Assembly: GCA_963662985.1 (NCBI GenBank)
Contig: OY760066.1
Span: 434,001 to 498,000 of the forward strand
Direction: 5' to 3'
Origin: G963662985 sp963662985
GTDB taxonomy: Bacteria; Chloroflexota; Anaerolineae; Anaerolineales; UBA11579
Length of the DNA: 64,000 bases
Shown here: in pieces, positions 1 through 8,625 of the stretch
Layout: each line of letters starts with the position of its first letter
Position numbering within the stretch: the first letter of the stretch is position 1
Translations under genes and position numbers: made by a program
Notes under the pieces: generated by a model
The model's input: only the letters and a program-made list of their open reading frames with translations
The model's database searches: none
What the model was told of the DNA's origin: nothing

Positions 1-2138
1 AAGAATTGGGTATCGATCAAGTGACTTACGCATTCTCCCCCGCTTTGATTCGCCAAGCTGTTGCTTTGGGCGCTGACATCCTTCAAGGTGGCACTCCTTC
101 TGGTTTGATCTTGGGCGAAACTGTGGAAGTTGACAACAGCAATGCTGAAGAATTCCGCAGCAACCCGATTTATATCACTCGCTACAGCTTGGAAGATACT
201 GCAGTAGAAACTCCTGCAATGGAATCCGCTGAAGGTAAGGTGATGGGGATTGTGATGCCTAGTGCAACCCATGGTTTCACTGGTGAATCTATTCAACATG
301 CAGAAGCTGAAGCAAAAGCACTTGCCGCTGACTTAGGTTTTGAATATGTGTTCTTGACCGCAGCAGAAGCATCTGAACAAAATAACCACATTGATACTTT
401 GATCAATGACAAAGTGGACGTGATCGTTTTGTGGCCAATGAATGGTGACGAATTGCGCTCTGCCGCACAAAAAGTTGTGGATGCTGGGATTCCGTTGGTA
501 ATTTATGACCGCTTGATCACAGACTTCACCCCAACAGTTGAATTCATGGGCGACAACACCAAGATTGGTGAAATGGCTGGTGAATATTACAATGCATATT
601 TCGCAGACGAAATTGCAGCTGGTGAAACTATTCCTGTTTTGGAATTCAAGGGCGACCTTTCAACTGTTCCACAACAACGAACCGATGGCTTCTTGTCCAC
701 CGCAAGTGAACAAATTGTCTTCGTACAAAGCTTCACAACCAACTGGCAACGCCAAACTGCTTTGGAACAAATGGAAACCTATTTGAACACAGCAGACAAA
801 GACGAAATTGAAAGCTTGAAAGCAGTCTTCACACATGATGACGAAGTTGTGTTGGGTGTGTTGGACGCACTTCGTAACTACAGTGGCGACGCAGATCTTT
901 CTAACTTGACCTTGGTGTCTGGTGTGGGTGCACGCCGTGAAAACTTGGATACCTTCGCTCCTGTAAAGGAAGAATTGGGTATCGATCAAGTAACTTACGC
1001 ATTCTCCCCCGCTTTGATTCGCCAAGCTGTTGAACTCGGTGCAGACATCCTTCAAGGTGGAAGCCCCTCTGGTTTGATCTTGGGCGAAACTGTGGAAGTT
1101 GACAACAGCAATGCTGAAGAATTCCGCAGCAACCCGATTTATATCACTCGCTACAGCTTGGAAGATACTGCAGTAGAAACTCCTGCAATGGAATCCGCTG
1201 AAGGTAAGGTGATGGGGATTGTGATGCCTAGTGCAACCCATGGTTTCACTGGTGAATCTATTCAACATGCAGAAGCTGAAGCAAAAGCACTTGCCGCTGA
1301 CTTAGGTTTTGAATATGTGTTCTTGACCGCAGCAGAAGCATCTGAACAAAATAACCACATTGATACTTTGATCAATGACAAAGTGGACGTGATTGTTTTG
1401 TGGCCAATGAATGGTGATGAATTGCGCTCTGCCGCACAAAAAGTTGTGGATGCTGGGATTCCGTTGGTAATTTATGACCGCTTGATCACAGACTTCACCC
1501 CAACAGTTGAATTCATGGGCGACAACACCAAGATTGGTGAAATGGCTGGTGAATATTACAATGCATATTTCGCAGACGAAATTGCAGCTGGTGAAACTGT
1601 TCCTGTTTTGGAATTCAAGGGTGACCTTTCAACCGTTCCACAACAACGAACCGATGGCTTCTTGTCCACCGCAAGTGAACAAATTGTCTTCGTACAAAGC
1701 TTCACAACCAACTGGCAACGCCAAACTGCTTTGGAACAAATGGAAACCTATTTGAACACAGCAGACAAAGACGAAATTGAAAGCTTGAAAGCAGTCTTCA
1801 CACATGATGACGAAGTTGTGTTGGGTGTGTTGGACGCACTTCGTAACTACAGTGGCGACGCAGATCTTTCTAACTTGACCTTGGTGTCTGGTGTGGGTGC
1901 ACGTCGTGAAAACTTGGATACCTTCGCTCCTGTAAAGGAAGAATTGGGTATCGATCAAGTAACCTACGCATTCTCCCCCGCTTTGATTCGCCAAGCTGTT
2001 GCTTTGGGCGCTGACATTTTGATGGGTGGAAGCCCCTCTGGTTTGATCTTGGGTGAAACCGTGGAAGTTGACAACAGCAATGCTGAAGAATTCCGCAGCA
2101 ACCCCATTTATATTACACGCTACAGCCTCGAAGACTAG
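1..2138 (+). CDS. Tandem multi-domain sugar-binding protein of an ABC importer (3' part only)
   Basis: This is the 3' part of a gene that begins upstream of the window; the frame is open from base 3 and stops with TAG at 2136-2138. Each unit is a type I periplasmic sugar-binding domain (xylose/ribose class), starting near the ESAEGKVMGIVMP segment and ending at ITRYSLED. The window holds the last 65 codons of one domain (to 197), then two complete domains (198-1166 and 1167-2135), each exactly 969 bases or 323 codons. Domains are joined by a short TAVETPA linker and the last one ends directly at SLED-stop. The copies are almost identical at DNA level. Classical proteins of this class carry one domain, so this is an in-frame concatemer. 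The signal peptide and total number of domains lie outside the window. The ATPase and permease genes follow, so it should deliver sugar to them. Function is confident; the polyprotein state needs read-level confirmation. Confidence 0.9.
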   Translation, partial: ELGIDQVTYAFSPALIRQAVALGADILQGGTPSGLILGETVEVDNSNAEEFRSNPIYITRYSLEDTAVETPAMESAEGKVMGIVMPSATHGFTGESIQHAEAEAKALAADLGFEYVFLTAAEASEQNNHIDTLINDKVDVIVLWPMNGDELRSAAQKVVDAGIPLVIYDRLITDFTPTVEFMGDNTKIGEMAGEYYNAYFADEIAAGETIPVLEFKGDLSTVPQQRTDGFLSTASEQIVFVQSFTTNWQRQTALEQMETYLNTADKDEIESLKAVFTHDDEVVLGVLDALRNYSGDADLSNLTLVSGVGARRENLDTFAPVKEELGIDQVTYAFSPALIRQAVELGADILQGGSPSGLILGETVEVDNSNAEEFRSNPIYITRYSLEDTAVETPAMESAEGKVMGIVMPSATHGFTGESIQHAEAEAKALAADLGFEYVFLTAAEASEQNNHIDTLINDKVDVIVLWPMNGDELRSAAQKVVDAGIPLVIYDRLITDFTPTVEFMGDNTKIGEMAGEYYNAYFADEIAAGETVPVLEFKGDLSTVPQQRTDGFLSTASEQIVFVQSFTTNWQRQTALEQMETYLNTADKDEIESLKAVFTHDDEVVLGVLDALRNYSGDADLSNLTLVSGVGARRENLDTFAPVKEELGIDQVTYAFSPALIRQAVALGADILMGGSPSGLILGETVEVDNSNAEEFRSNPIYITRYSLED
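198..2135 (+). repeat. Direct tandem repeat, 969-base period, in frame
   Basis: The same 969-base unit occurs back to back, with corresponding bases at 1, 970 and 1939. By direct reading I count about 17 base differences between the first and second copy. Most of these lie in the 110 bases encoding the domain's C-terminal segment (AVALGADILQGG versus AVELGADILQGG versus AVALGADILMGG). The unit length is a multiple of three, so the frame is kept. Such near-identity means recent amplification or ongoing gene conversion. Confidence 0.95.
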
Positions 2139-2172
2139 GCAATAGTATTCGGTAATAGAACTCGATAATAAT

Positions 2173-2202
2173 GGATTGGTCGGCGTCAAAACCGACCAAT
2201 CC
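2173..2202 (+). terminator. Hairpin after the binding-protein gene
   Basis: An 11-bp perfect stem (GGATTGGTCGG / CCGACCAATCC) with an 8-base loop lies 34 bases after the stop codon. No clear T-run follows. It could be a weak terminator or an mRNA 3'-end stabiliser that keeps binding-protein transcript in excess over the ATPase and permease, as is common for importers. Confidence 0.6.
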
Positions 2203-2286
2203 TAGTTACTGAAATTATATGAACCCTTGAGACTCCTCTTTTAAAATGATGACAAGGTTGAGTTGAGGAAAGGATGGTACGCACAG

Positions 2287-3798
2287 ATGTTATTGGAAAT
2301 GAAAAATATTACCAAACTTTTTGGACCTGTTCGAGCGTTGAATCAAGTTAATTTCACGGTGAAAGACTCTGAAATTCATGGTCTGCTTGGAGAAAATGGT
2401 GCAGGTAAGTCTACATTGATGAATATTTTGGCGGGAGCGATCTCGGCAACTGAAGGTGAGATTTATTTGGATGGTGAGTTGATTGAAGATATGACCATTT
2501 CTAAATCACAATATTTAGGCATTCGTTTTATTCATCAGGAATTAAACTTGTTCAATGACTTAACTGTCTTTGAAAATTTGTTTTTGGGACAAGAAATAAA
2601 GAAAAAAACAGGTTTCTTGGATAAAAAACAGATGATTGAACGCGCCAGACAGGTTTTGGAGCGAATGAAGATGGATATTGATCCATTGATGTTGGTGGAT
2701 GATTTGGAGCCTTCACGAAAACAATTGTTGGAAATTGCGAAGGCTTTGTTGTTTGAATCGAACTTGATTATTATGGATGAGCCAACAACGGCTTTGACAA
2801 ATAATGAAATTGAGATCTTGTTTGGGATCATGCGCCAATTAAAGGAAGAAGGAATTAGTATTATCTTTATCTCCCATAAAATGCCAGAACTTTTTGCGAT
2901 TTGTGATCAGTATACGGTTTTGCGCGATGGGAACTTCATTCAATCGGGTTATTTTAAGGATATTAATGAAGATATTGCAACTGAACTTTTGGTAGGGCGC
3001 AATATTGTAAATGAAAGAATGAAAGTGGAAGATTATCGTGGAGACGTGATTTTTTCTGCACAAAATTTGACTTGTAATGGATATTTTGAAGATGTGAGCT
3101 TTGACCTGCGTAAGGGCGAAGTTTTGGCGATCACTGGTTTGCATGGAGATGGCCGTGGGGAACTCTCTGAGGCTTTGTTTGGCGCTCGAAAATTGGACGA
3201 GGGCGAGATCATTATGAATGGGAAACCATTGAAGCTGCATAGTATTAAACAAGTGATGCGCTCTGGGGTGGGGATGGTGCCACGAAATCGTAAGGAACGT
3301 TCGATCATTAAAGATTTGAGCATCATTAATAATATTTCAATTGCACATTTTATTAGCAAGCACAATAAGGTGTTGATTAGCCGACGAGAAGAAGTGGAAC
3401 GCTATGAACGCAATAAAAAAGTTACGGATATTAAGACACCAAATCCTGATAATTACATCACTTCATTGAGTGGTGGTAATCAACAAAAAGTAATTTTATC
3501 TCGTTGGTTAGAATTGGATTCGGATGTTTATATTTTGGATAATCCGACACAAGGAATCGACGTGGGGGCAAAGTTTGAGATCTATAAGTTGATCGATGAA
3601 ATTGCGAAACGTGGAAAAAGCTTGATTATTTTTAGTGCTGAATTCCCGGAAATTTATAAAATCGCAGATCGTTGTTTGGTGATGTATAAGGGCAAAGTTA
3701 ATGCTGAACTCGATCTTGAAAATATGACAGATATTAATGTAATGTACTACGCTACTGGATCAAATTTGGAGAAATCAAATGGAAAGTCAAACCAATAA
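2287..3798 (+). CDS. Sugar ABC importer ATPase (RbsA/MglA/XylG type, two cassettes)
   Basis: Energises sugar import together with the preceding binding protein and the following permease. The first cassette has a canonical Walker A (GENGAGKST) and Walker B (LIIMDEPTTALT) but a degenerate signature (LEPSRKQL). The second has the degenerate Walker A usual for this family (GLHGDGRGE) and an intact signature (LSGGNQQKVILSRWL). Length (503 residues from ATG 2287) fits the family. I chose ATG 2287, where the conserved LLEMKNITK begins; a TTG at 2263 would add eight residues, and the GAGGAAAGG stretch at 2265-2273 fits the later start better. The 3' end overlaps the permease start by 20 bases, so the two are translationally coupled. 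Confidence 0.93.
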   Translation: MLLEMKNITKLFGPVRALNQVNFTVKDSEIHGLLGENGAGKSTLMNILAGAISATEGEIYLDGELIEDMTISKSQYLGIRFIHQELNLFNDLTVFENLFLGQEIKKKTGFLDKKQMIERARQVLERMKMDIDPLMLVDDLEPSRKQLLEIAKALLFESNLIIMDEPTTALTNNEIEILFGIMRQLKEEGISIIFISHKMPELFAICDQYTVLRDGNFIQSGYFKDINEDIATELLVGRNIVNERMKVEDYRGDVIFSAQNLTCNGYFEDVSFDLRKGEVLAITGLHGDGRGELSEALFGARKLDEGEIIMNGKPLKLHSIKQVMRSGVGMVPRNRKERSIIKDLSIINNISIAHFISKHNKVLISRREEVERYERNKKVTDIKTPNPDNYITSLSGGNQQKVILSRWLELDSDVYILDNPTQGIDVGAKFEIYKLIDEIAKRGKSLIIFSAEFPEIYKIADRCLVMYKGKVNAELDLENMTDINVMYYATGSNLEKSNGKSNQ

Positions 3799-4753
3799 AA
3801 TCACACTTTGGGAACGATTTAGAAATTTTAATTCAAAATATTCTTATATTGTTTCATTTATCGCTTTGTTGACTGTGGCAACAATTATTAAGCCACAATA
3901 TTTTTCCTATAACAATATGTCGACTTTGTTGCTGCAAGCTTCAATCAAAGGGATCATTGCATTAGGGATGTCGATGTTGATCATCGCTGGTTTGATTGAC
4001 CTTTCGGTTGGGTCAATGGTGGCGTTGGTTTCTGGGTTGGCTGTGGTGGTGTTGAACCATACCTTGAATATTTGGGTGACTTTGGCCTTTAGCATTGTTT
4101 TTGGGGCAGTGTTGGGTTCGATCAATGGGTTGCTGGTGACAAAGGGTAAGATTGCTCCGTTCATTGTGACTTTGGCAACGATGAGTGCTTATCGCTCTAT
4201 CATTGTTCAATTGGGACAAGGTGGTCCTTTCAACGTGAGTATGGATATTTATCAACAATTCCGTATGATTGCTGCTGGGAAAACTTTGGGGATTCCTAAT
4301 TTGGCTTTGATTTTTGTGGGCGTAACGATTGTGGTGGCTTTGATGATGGCTAAGACAAAGTTTGGTCGTTATGTCTATGCAGTGGGTTCCAATGAAAAAG
4401 CCGCTCGTTTGGCTGGTGTTAACGTGGATTTGGTAAAAACAATGGCGTTTGTGGTGACTGGTATTTTGAGTGGTATTTCCGCATTTTTGTTGGCATCTCG
4501 TTTGACTTCTATCACGGCTGCCAATGCAGGAAATGCATTTGAATTGGACGCAATTGCTTCTGTGGCGATTGGTGGGATCGCGATGGATGGTGGTCGCGGG
4601 ATGATTGCTGGTTCATTCTTTGGGGCAGTGATGTTGCAGATGATTGAAGGTATTTTGATTGCAGCGAAGATTCCGCCATTCTTGAATGGTTTGGTGAAGG
4701 GTGTGATTATTATTTTTACGGTGTTGTTGCAACGAAAACGCAGTAATGACTAA
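3779..4753 (+). CDS. Sugar ABC importer permease (RbsC/XylH type)
   Basis: Integral membrane subunit of the ribose/xylose-class importer, 324 residues with about 8-10 hydrophobic segments. The family motif around GLIDLSVGSMVAL is at residues 70-82, and the conserved AVGSNEKAARLAGV loop that contacts the ATPase follows in the second half. Its ATG lies inside the end of the ATPase gene. No sugar specificity can be read from the sequence; the kinases and isomerase downstream are the best hint to the substrate. Confidence 0.93.
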   Translation: MESQTNKITLWERFRNFNSKYSYIVSFIALLTVATIIKPQYFSYNNMSTLLLQASIKGIIALGMSMLIIAGLIDLSVGSMVALVSGLAVVVLNHTLNIWVTLAFSIVFGAVLGSINGLLVTKGKIAPFIVTLATMSAYRSIIVQLGQGGPFNVSMDIYQQFRMIAAGKTLGIPNLALIFVGVTIVVALMMAKTKFGRYVYAVGSNEKAARLAGVNVDLVKTMAFVVTGILSGISAFLLASRLTSITAANAGNAFELDAIASVAIGGIAMDGGRGMIAGSFFGAVMLQMIEGILIAAKIPPFLNGLVKGVIIIFTVLLQRKRSND

Positions 4754-4836
4754 ATTGACTAAATTGGAAGATATTATTCTTATCTCTCCATTCTTAGATT
4801 GAAATTCATTTTTGTTTTCAATCTCCTTTTCCTTCG

Positions 4837-4876
4837 ACGGCTTCTGAGTTATCTCAGAAGCCGTTAGGTTTTAAAT
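4837..4876 (+). terminator. Rho-independent terminator
   Basis: A 12-bp perfect stem (ACGGCTTCTGAG / CTCAGAAGCCGT) with loop TTAT is followed by TAGGTTTTAAAT. It ends the transporter transcript and separates it from the LacI gene. Confidence 0.85.
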
Positions 4877-4920
4877 AAATACTTGATTTTGGAGGTAAAA
4901 AGGTGTATTCTATATTTAAT

Positions 4921-4933
4921 GTAAACGATTAAC
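4921..4933 (+). promoter_or_regulatory. Candidate LacI-family operator upstream of the regulator gene
   Basis: GTAAACGATTAAC is an imperfect dyad (GTxAA...TTxAC around a central G) 16 bases before the regulator's start codon. It resembles the AT-rich, CG-containing operators of LacI-family proteins and sits where autorepression would work. Not seen elsewhere in the locus by eye. Confidence 0.4.
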
Positions 4934-4949
4934 GTATAAGGATTGTTTT

Positions 4950-5972
4950 ATGAAGCGAATTACAATTTCTGATGTGGCAAAAGAAGCAGGTGTTTCTACG
5001 GCTACGGTGTCACGTGTGTTGAATAACAAACAAGGCGAAATCAAGATAAGTGAATTGACTTTTTTGAAGGTGCAAAATGCGGCGGAAAAGCTGGGATATG
5101 CAGCGGATCCGTTTGCGGCGAGTTTGCGATCGAAGCGGAGTGGTTTGTTTGGGGTGGTGATGCGAGATGTGCGGGATCGTTTCTTGTTGAAGTTGTTTTT
5201 AGCTTTAGATGATGAGGCAAAAGAATATGATGTGCAGTTGTTGTTGGCGAATGCGGATTACTCTTTGGCGGCAGCGGAACAACAAGTGCAAATGATGCGC
5301 AGACGTTGGTTTGATGCTACTTTTGTTTTGGGTGATATTCCGGGGGATGGGGGACTTCTGAATGCCGATGATGATGGACAGGTGCGTGTGGCGATTGCTT
5401 GTGGGAGGCGCAAGGATGTGCCTTCAATTACGATTGATGAGAAAGAAGGGGTGCGATTGGGGATGCAACATTTGATTGATTTGGGACATCATAAAATCGC
5501 TTGTGTGGGAGATGGCAATGCGTTAGGTGTGAAGGAACGTATGCAAGAGTTTGTTATGTTGGTGAAAGAATTTGGATTAGATTTTCGTGATGAATATGTG
5601 CGAGATTGTGATAATTGTAGAAGATGCGGCGCTGAACAGGCACGAATTTTGATGGAAATGAAAGATGCACCGACGGCTATTTTTTGTTTGACGGATACGT
5701 TGGCATTTGGAGCGATTGATGAATTACATCGTTTGGGTTTGGAGGTGCCAGGAGACGTCTCTGTGGTGGGATTTGATGATGTTTTGGAGGCGGTGGAGAT
5801 TTATCCGGCGTTGACGACAGTGCGACAACCAGTGAAAGAAATGGCGAAAGTGGCGTTTAAAGAAGCGATGGCGCTGTTGGATGAAGAATCGATTGAACAA
5901 TATGAAGCTGTACATTTGGTGCCAGATTTGGTGGTGCGAGAAACAACGGCGGCGATAAATTTAAAGAAGTAA
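4950..5972 (+). CDS. LacI-family transcriptional regulator
   Basis: DNA-binding regulator of the surrounding sugar locus. Residues 1-50 form the LacI helix-turn-helix (ITISDVAKEAGVSTATVSRVLNN) and hinge; residues 60-335 form a periplasmic-binding-like ligand domain ending in the usual TTVRQP and DLVVRETT segments. Length 340 residues is normal. AAGGA upstream of ATG serves as ribosome site. It lies between the importer and the sugar kinases, so its inducer is probably the imported sugar or its phosphate (inference). There are a few unusual Cys residues near CDNCRRCGAEQ; their role is unknown. Confidence 0.93.
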   Translation: MKRITISDVAKEAGVSTATVSRVLNNKQGEIKISELTFLKVQNAAEKLGYAADPFAASLRSKRSGLFGVVMRDVRDRFLLKLFLALDDEAKEYDVQLLLANADYSLAAAEQQVQMMRRRWFDATFVLGDIPGDGGLLNADDDGQVRVAIACGRRKDVPSITIDEKEGVRLGMQHLIDLGHHKIACVGDGNALGVKERMQEFVMLVKEFGLDFRDEYVRDCDNCRRCGAEQARILMEMKDAPTAIFCLTDTLAFGAIDELHRLGLEVPGDVSVVGFDDVLEAVEIYPALTTVRQPVKEMAKVAFKEAMALLDEESIEQYEAVHLVPDLVVRETTAAINLKK

Positions 5973-5985
5973 AGGATTCGACACT

Positions 5986-7002
5986 ATGAGAATGAATGTG
6001 GAACGGTTGAAAGAAATTTTGAGTCAGTTTTCTGAACAGAAAATTGCAGTGGTGGGGGATTTCTTTTTGGATCATTATTTGATCTTGGATGAAAGCCTGA
6101 ATGAAATTTCAATTGAAACCAACAAGGTTGCTTATCAAGTGGTGGGGCGACGATTGAGCCCAGGGGCAGCAGGGACGATTGCTTCGATTTTGCGCTCTTT
6201 GGATGTGCAAGTTTTTGCGGTTGGATTTTGCGGGGACGATGGGAATGGGTATGAGTTGAAGAAGGAAATGATGGCGCGAGGAATGGATTTGCGTGCTTTT
6301 TCTACGTTTGAGGATAAGGTGACTCCGACTTATACAAAACCGATGTTGTTGAGCAATGGGGTGGAAGAAGAGTTGAATCGATTGGATATTAAGAATTATT
6401 CGGCGTTGAGCGCTGCTGAAGAAGATGTGATTTTGGCTGGGATTGATGCTTTGGTGGATGAGGTGGATGGATTGATTTTGATGGATCAGGTGAATGTGGA
6501 GGGGATGGGTGTGTTGACGGATCGGATTCGAGCACGGATGATTGAGATTGGCGAAGCAATGCCAGAGAAGGTGATGATGGCTGATTCTCGAATGGGGATT
6601 GAAAAATTTTCACATGTGGGGATTAAGGTGAATAATTTTGAAGCAAGAGCGGCGTTTGGTTCGGATGAAGATTCGATGGAAGAGATTGCAACGAAGATGT
6701 TTGCAGAACACACTTTTCAGCGTCCGGTGATTTTGACGCAAGGGGAAGAAGGAATTTTGGTCTATGATGAACGTGGGGCGGCATTGGTGCCGGGCTACAA
6801 GGTGAGTGGGCCGATTGATGTGGTGGGGGCTGGTGATAGTGTGACGGCTTCGATGACAGCGGCTTTGTGTGCAGGTGCGGACTTGCAGGAAGCTGCAAAA
6901 ATTGGTAATTTGACGGCTTCTTTGATTGTGCAACAAATTGGGACTACCGGGGTTGCTAGTCAGGAAGATGTTCTTAATCGTTTTATTGAATTTGAAAAAT
7001 AA
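5986..7002 (+). CDS. PfkB-family carbohydrate kinase, similar to the heptose-7-phosphate kinase domain of HldE/RfaE
   Basis: ATP-dependent sugar kinase of 338 residues. The N-terminus (RLKEILSQFSEQKIAVVGDFFLDHY) resembles the kinase half of HldE. The C-terminal PfkB signature is present as DVVGAGDS, with the catalytic Asp retained; the more common form is D(T/S)xGAGD. The nucleotidyltransferase half of HldE is absent. It is followed 12 bases later by a GmhA-like isomerase, the natural partner of an HldE-type kinase. The ribosome site AAGGA overlaps the stop codon of the LacI gene. Substrate unproven: a heptose or another sugar (phosphate). Confidence 0.85.
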   Translation: MRMNVERLKEILSQFSEQKIAVVGDFFLDHYLILDESLNEISIETNKVAYQVVGRRLSPGAAGTIASILRSLDVQVFAVGFCGDDGNGYELKKEMMARGMDLRAFSTFEDKVTPTYTKPMLLSNGVEEELNRLDIKNYSALSAAEEDVILAGIDALVDEVDGLILMDQVNVEGMGVLTDRIRARMIEIGEAMPEKVMMADSRMGIEKFSHVGIKVNNFEARAAFGSDEDSMEEIATKMFAEHTFQRPVILTQGEEGILVYDERGAALVPGYKVSGPIDVVGAGDSVTASMTAALCAGADLQEAAKIGNLTASLIVQQIGTTGVASQEDVLNRFIEFEK

Positions 7003-7014
7003 TAGGAGTGTAGC

Positions 7015-7590
7015 ATGAATACAAAGACTTATATTAATACTTATTTTGATGACTTGAAAAGTGTAATCGATGCTTTGGATCGAGATGTGATTCAAGCAAT
7101 TTATGAAAAAGTTGAAGAGTGCCAAGTGAATGGCAAAACTTTGTTTTTGATGGGGAATGGTGGAAGCGCGGCGACGGCTTCTCATATGATGTGTGATTTT
7201 GGGAAGAATACGCGTGGGACTGCGAAACCTCGTTTGAAAGTGATTGCATTGAATGATAATATGCCGACGTTTGCTGCTTATGCAAATGATGAAGGTTATG
7301 ACCGTGTGTTTGCAGAGCCTTTGATCTCTTTGGCTGAAAAAGGTGATTTCGCTTTGGCAATTTCTGGGAGTGGGAATTCCCCGAATGTTTTGGAAGGGAT
7401 TAAGACTGCGAATGAGATTGGTTTGTTTACGATCGGTTTGACAGGCTATGGCGGAGGCAAGTTGAAGGACTTGGTTGATATTGCTTTGGTGGTGCCAGAA
7501 GATGATATGGAACAAATTGAAGATATTCATATGATTGTCGATCATGTTTTAACAGGGTTATTGCGTGGCGGTCGCTATATCAAAGATTAA
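7015..7590 (+). CDS. SIS-domain phosphosugar isomerase, GmhA-like
   Basis: 191 residues, the usual size of GmhA (sedoheptulose-7-phosphate isomerase). Sequence shows the SIS fold with the phosphate-binding loop GNGGSAATASHM near residue 44 and the second loop ISGSGNSPNVLEGI. The family interconverts a ketose phosphate and an aldose phosphate. A TAGGAG ribosome site precedes ATG. Adjacent kinase and importer genes suggest catabolism rather than lipopolysaccharide heptose synthesis, because no GmhB phosphatase, nucleotidyltransferase or heptosyltransferase is nearby. Confidence 0.87.
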   Translation: MNTKTYINTYFDDLKSVIDALDRDVIQAIYEKVEECQVNGKTLFLMGNGGSAATASHMMCDFGKNTRGTAKPRLKVIALNDNMPTFAAYANDEGYDRVFAEPLISLAEKGDFALAISGSGNSPNVLEGIKTANEIGLFTIGLTGYGGGKLKDLVDIALVVPEDDMEQIEDIHMIVDHVLTGLLRGGRYIKD

Positions 7591-7624
7591 TTAAAGCAAG
7601 GGGCAAGGAAAAAAGGAGAAAAGA

Positions 7625-8614
7625 ATGGTTTGTTCATTAAAACCAGAAGGGTATGCATTGGCGATTGACTTTGGTGGAACAAAGTTGGCGGCTTGTGTGG
7701 TGGAAAAGGCAACGGGGAAGATTTTTAATTATCAACGTCGTTTGACCCCGAAAAATGCGACTTTTTCTGAATCTATGGATTTGGTGAAATCTATGGGGGA
7801 TGAAATTTTGGCGGCATGGCGAGCTGACCATGATGAAGAAGTGACAGGGGTGGGCGTGTCTTTTGGCGGCCCGATCTCTGAAGATGCGCGCTTGGTGATT
7901 AAGTCTCACCATGTGCCAGGTTGGGAAAATTTTCCGTTGCCAGTGGTGTTTGAAGAATATTTCAAGATTCCGACGGTGATGGCAAATGACGCTGACGCTG
8001 CGGCTTATGGTGAATGGTTTTATGGTGCGGGGGATAAGGAAAAGAGTTTTTATTATCTGCAGGTGAGCACGGGGATTGGTGCTGGCTTGGTGGTGGATGA
8101 GAAAATTTTCCGAGGTAAGGGAAACGCTGGTGAACCAGGGCATTTGATCGTGGATAAAGATGCAAAGCCATTTCATGGTAAGTTGTGTGCGTGTGGCAAG
8201 CCGGGGTGTTTGGAAAGTTTTAGTGCAGGGTGGGGGATTGCTGCGCGGGTGATGGACATTTTTGATCAGTTACCGGTGGAGTCGATCTTACGAAAGCTAT
8301 GCGAAAGCGATGTGAATAAGGTGACAACAGAGCTGGTGTTTGAAGCATATCGCAGAGGGGATGATGTGGCACGTAAGATCATTTTGGATGCTATCGATCG
8401 CTTGGCTGCTGTTTTGGCGAATACTTTATGTGTGTTTGATCCGCATAAGGTGGGGATTGGCGGTGGTTTGACAAAATCGCGTGATATTATTGAACCAGAG
8501 TTGTTTGAGGCTTTGAAGCGCTATATGCCGTTTATGTTCTATGATGAGTTGATGATTGATTTTTCTCATTTGAATGGAAGAGAGACGTTGTTAGGCGCGG
8601 CACTTTTGACTTGA
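7625..8614 (+). CDS. ROK-family sugar kinase
   Basis: 329 residues. The N-terminal ATP-binding loop AIDFGGTKLA, the sugar-binding EPGHL, and the ROK zinc motif CACGKPGCLES (near residue 195) are all intact, so this is likely an active enzyme rather than a ROK repressor; there is no N-terminal HTH. ROK kinases phosphorylate hexoses or N-acetylhexosamines. A strong AAAAAAGGAG site precedes ATG. Having both ROK and PfkB kinases in one operon suggests two phosphorylation steps or two substrates (inference). Confidence 0.9.
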   Translation: MVCSLKPEGYALAIDFGGTKLAACVVEKATGKIFNYQRRLTPKNATFSESMDLVKSMGDEILAAWRADHDEEVTGVGVSFGGPISEDARLVIKSHHVPGWENFPLPVVFEEYFKIPTVMANDADAAAYGEWFYGAGDKEKSFYYLQVSTGIGAGLVVDEKIFRGKGNAGEPGHLIVDKDAKPFHGKLCACGKPGCLESFSAGWGIAARVMDIFDQLPVESILRKLCESDVNKVTTELVFEAYRRGDDVARKIILDAIDRLAAVLANTLCVFDPHKVGIGGGLTKSRDIIEPELFEALKRYMPFMFYDELMIDFSHLNGRETLLGAALLT

Positions 8615-8625
8615 GGTTTGATTAA

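Noticed and set aside
198..2135. Repeat array as a CRISPR or minisatellite
   Set aside because: The 969-base unit is a whole coding domain; there are no short repeats with unique spacers.
660..2189. Long open frames on the minus strand opposite the tandem binding protein (202 and 186 codons)
   Set aside because: They mirror the repeated plus-strand gene, have no ribosome site, and look like no known protein; shadows of the real frame.
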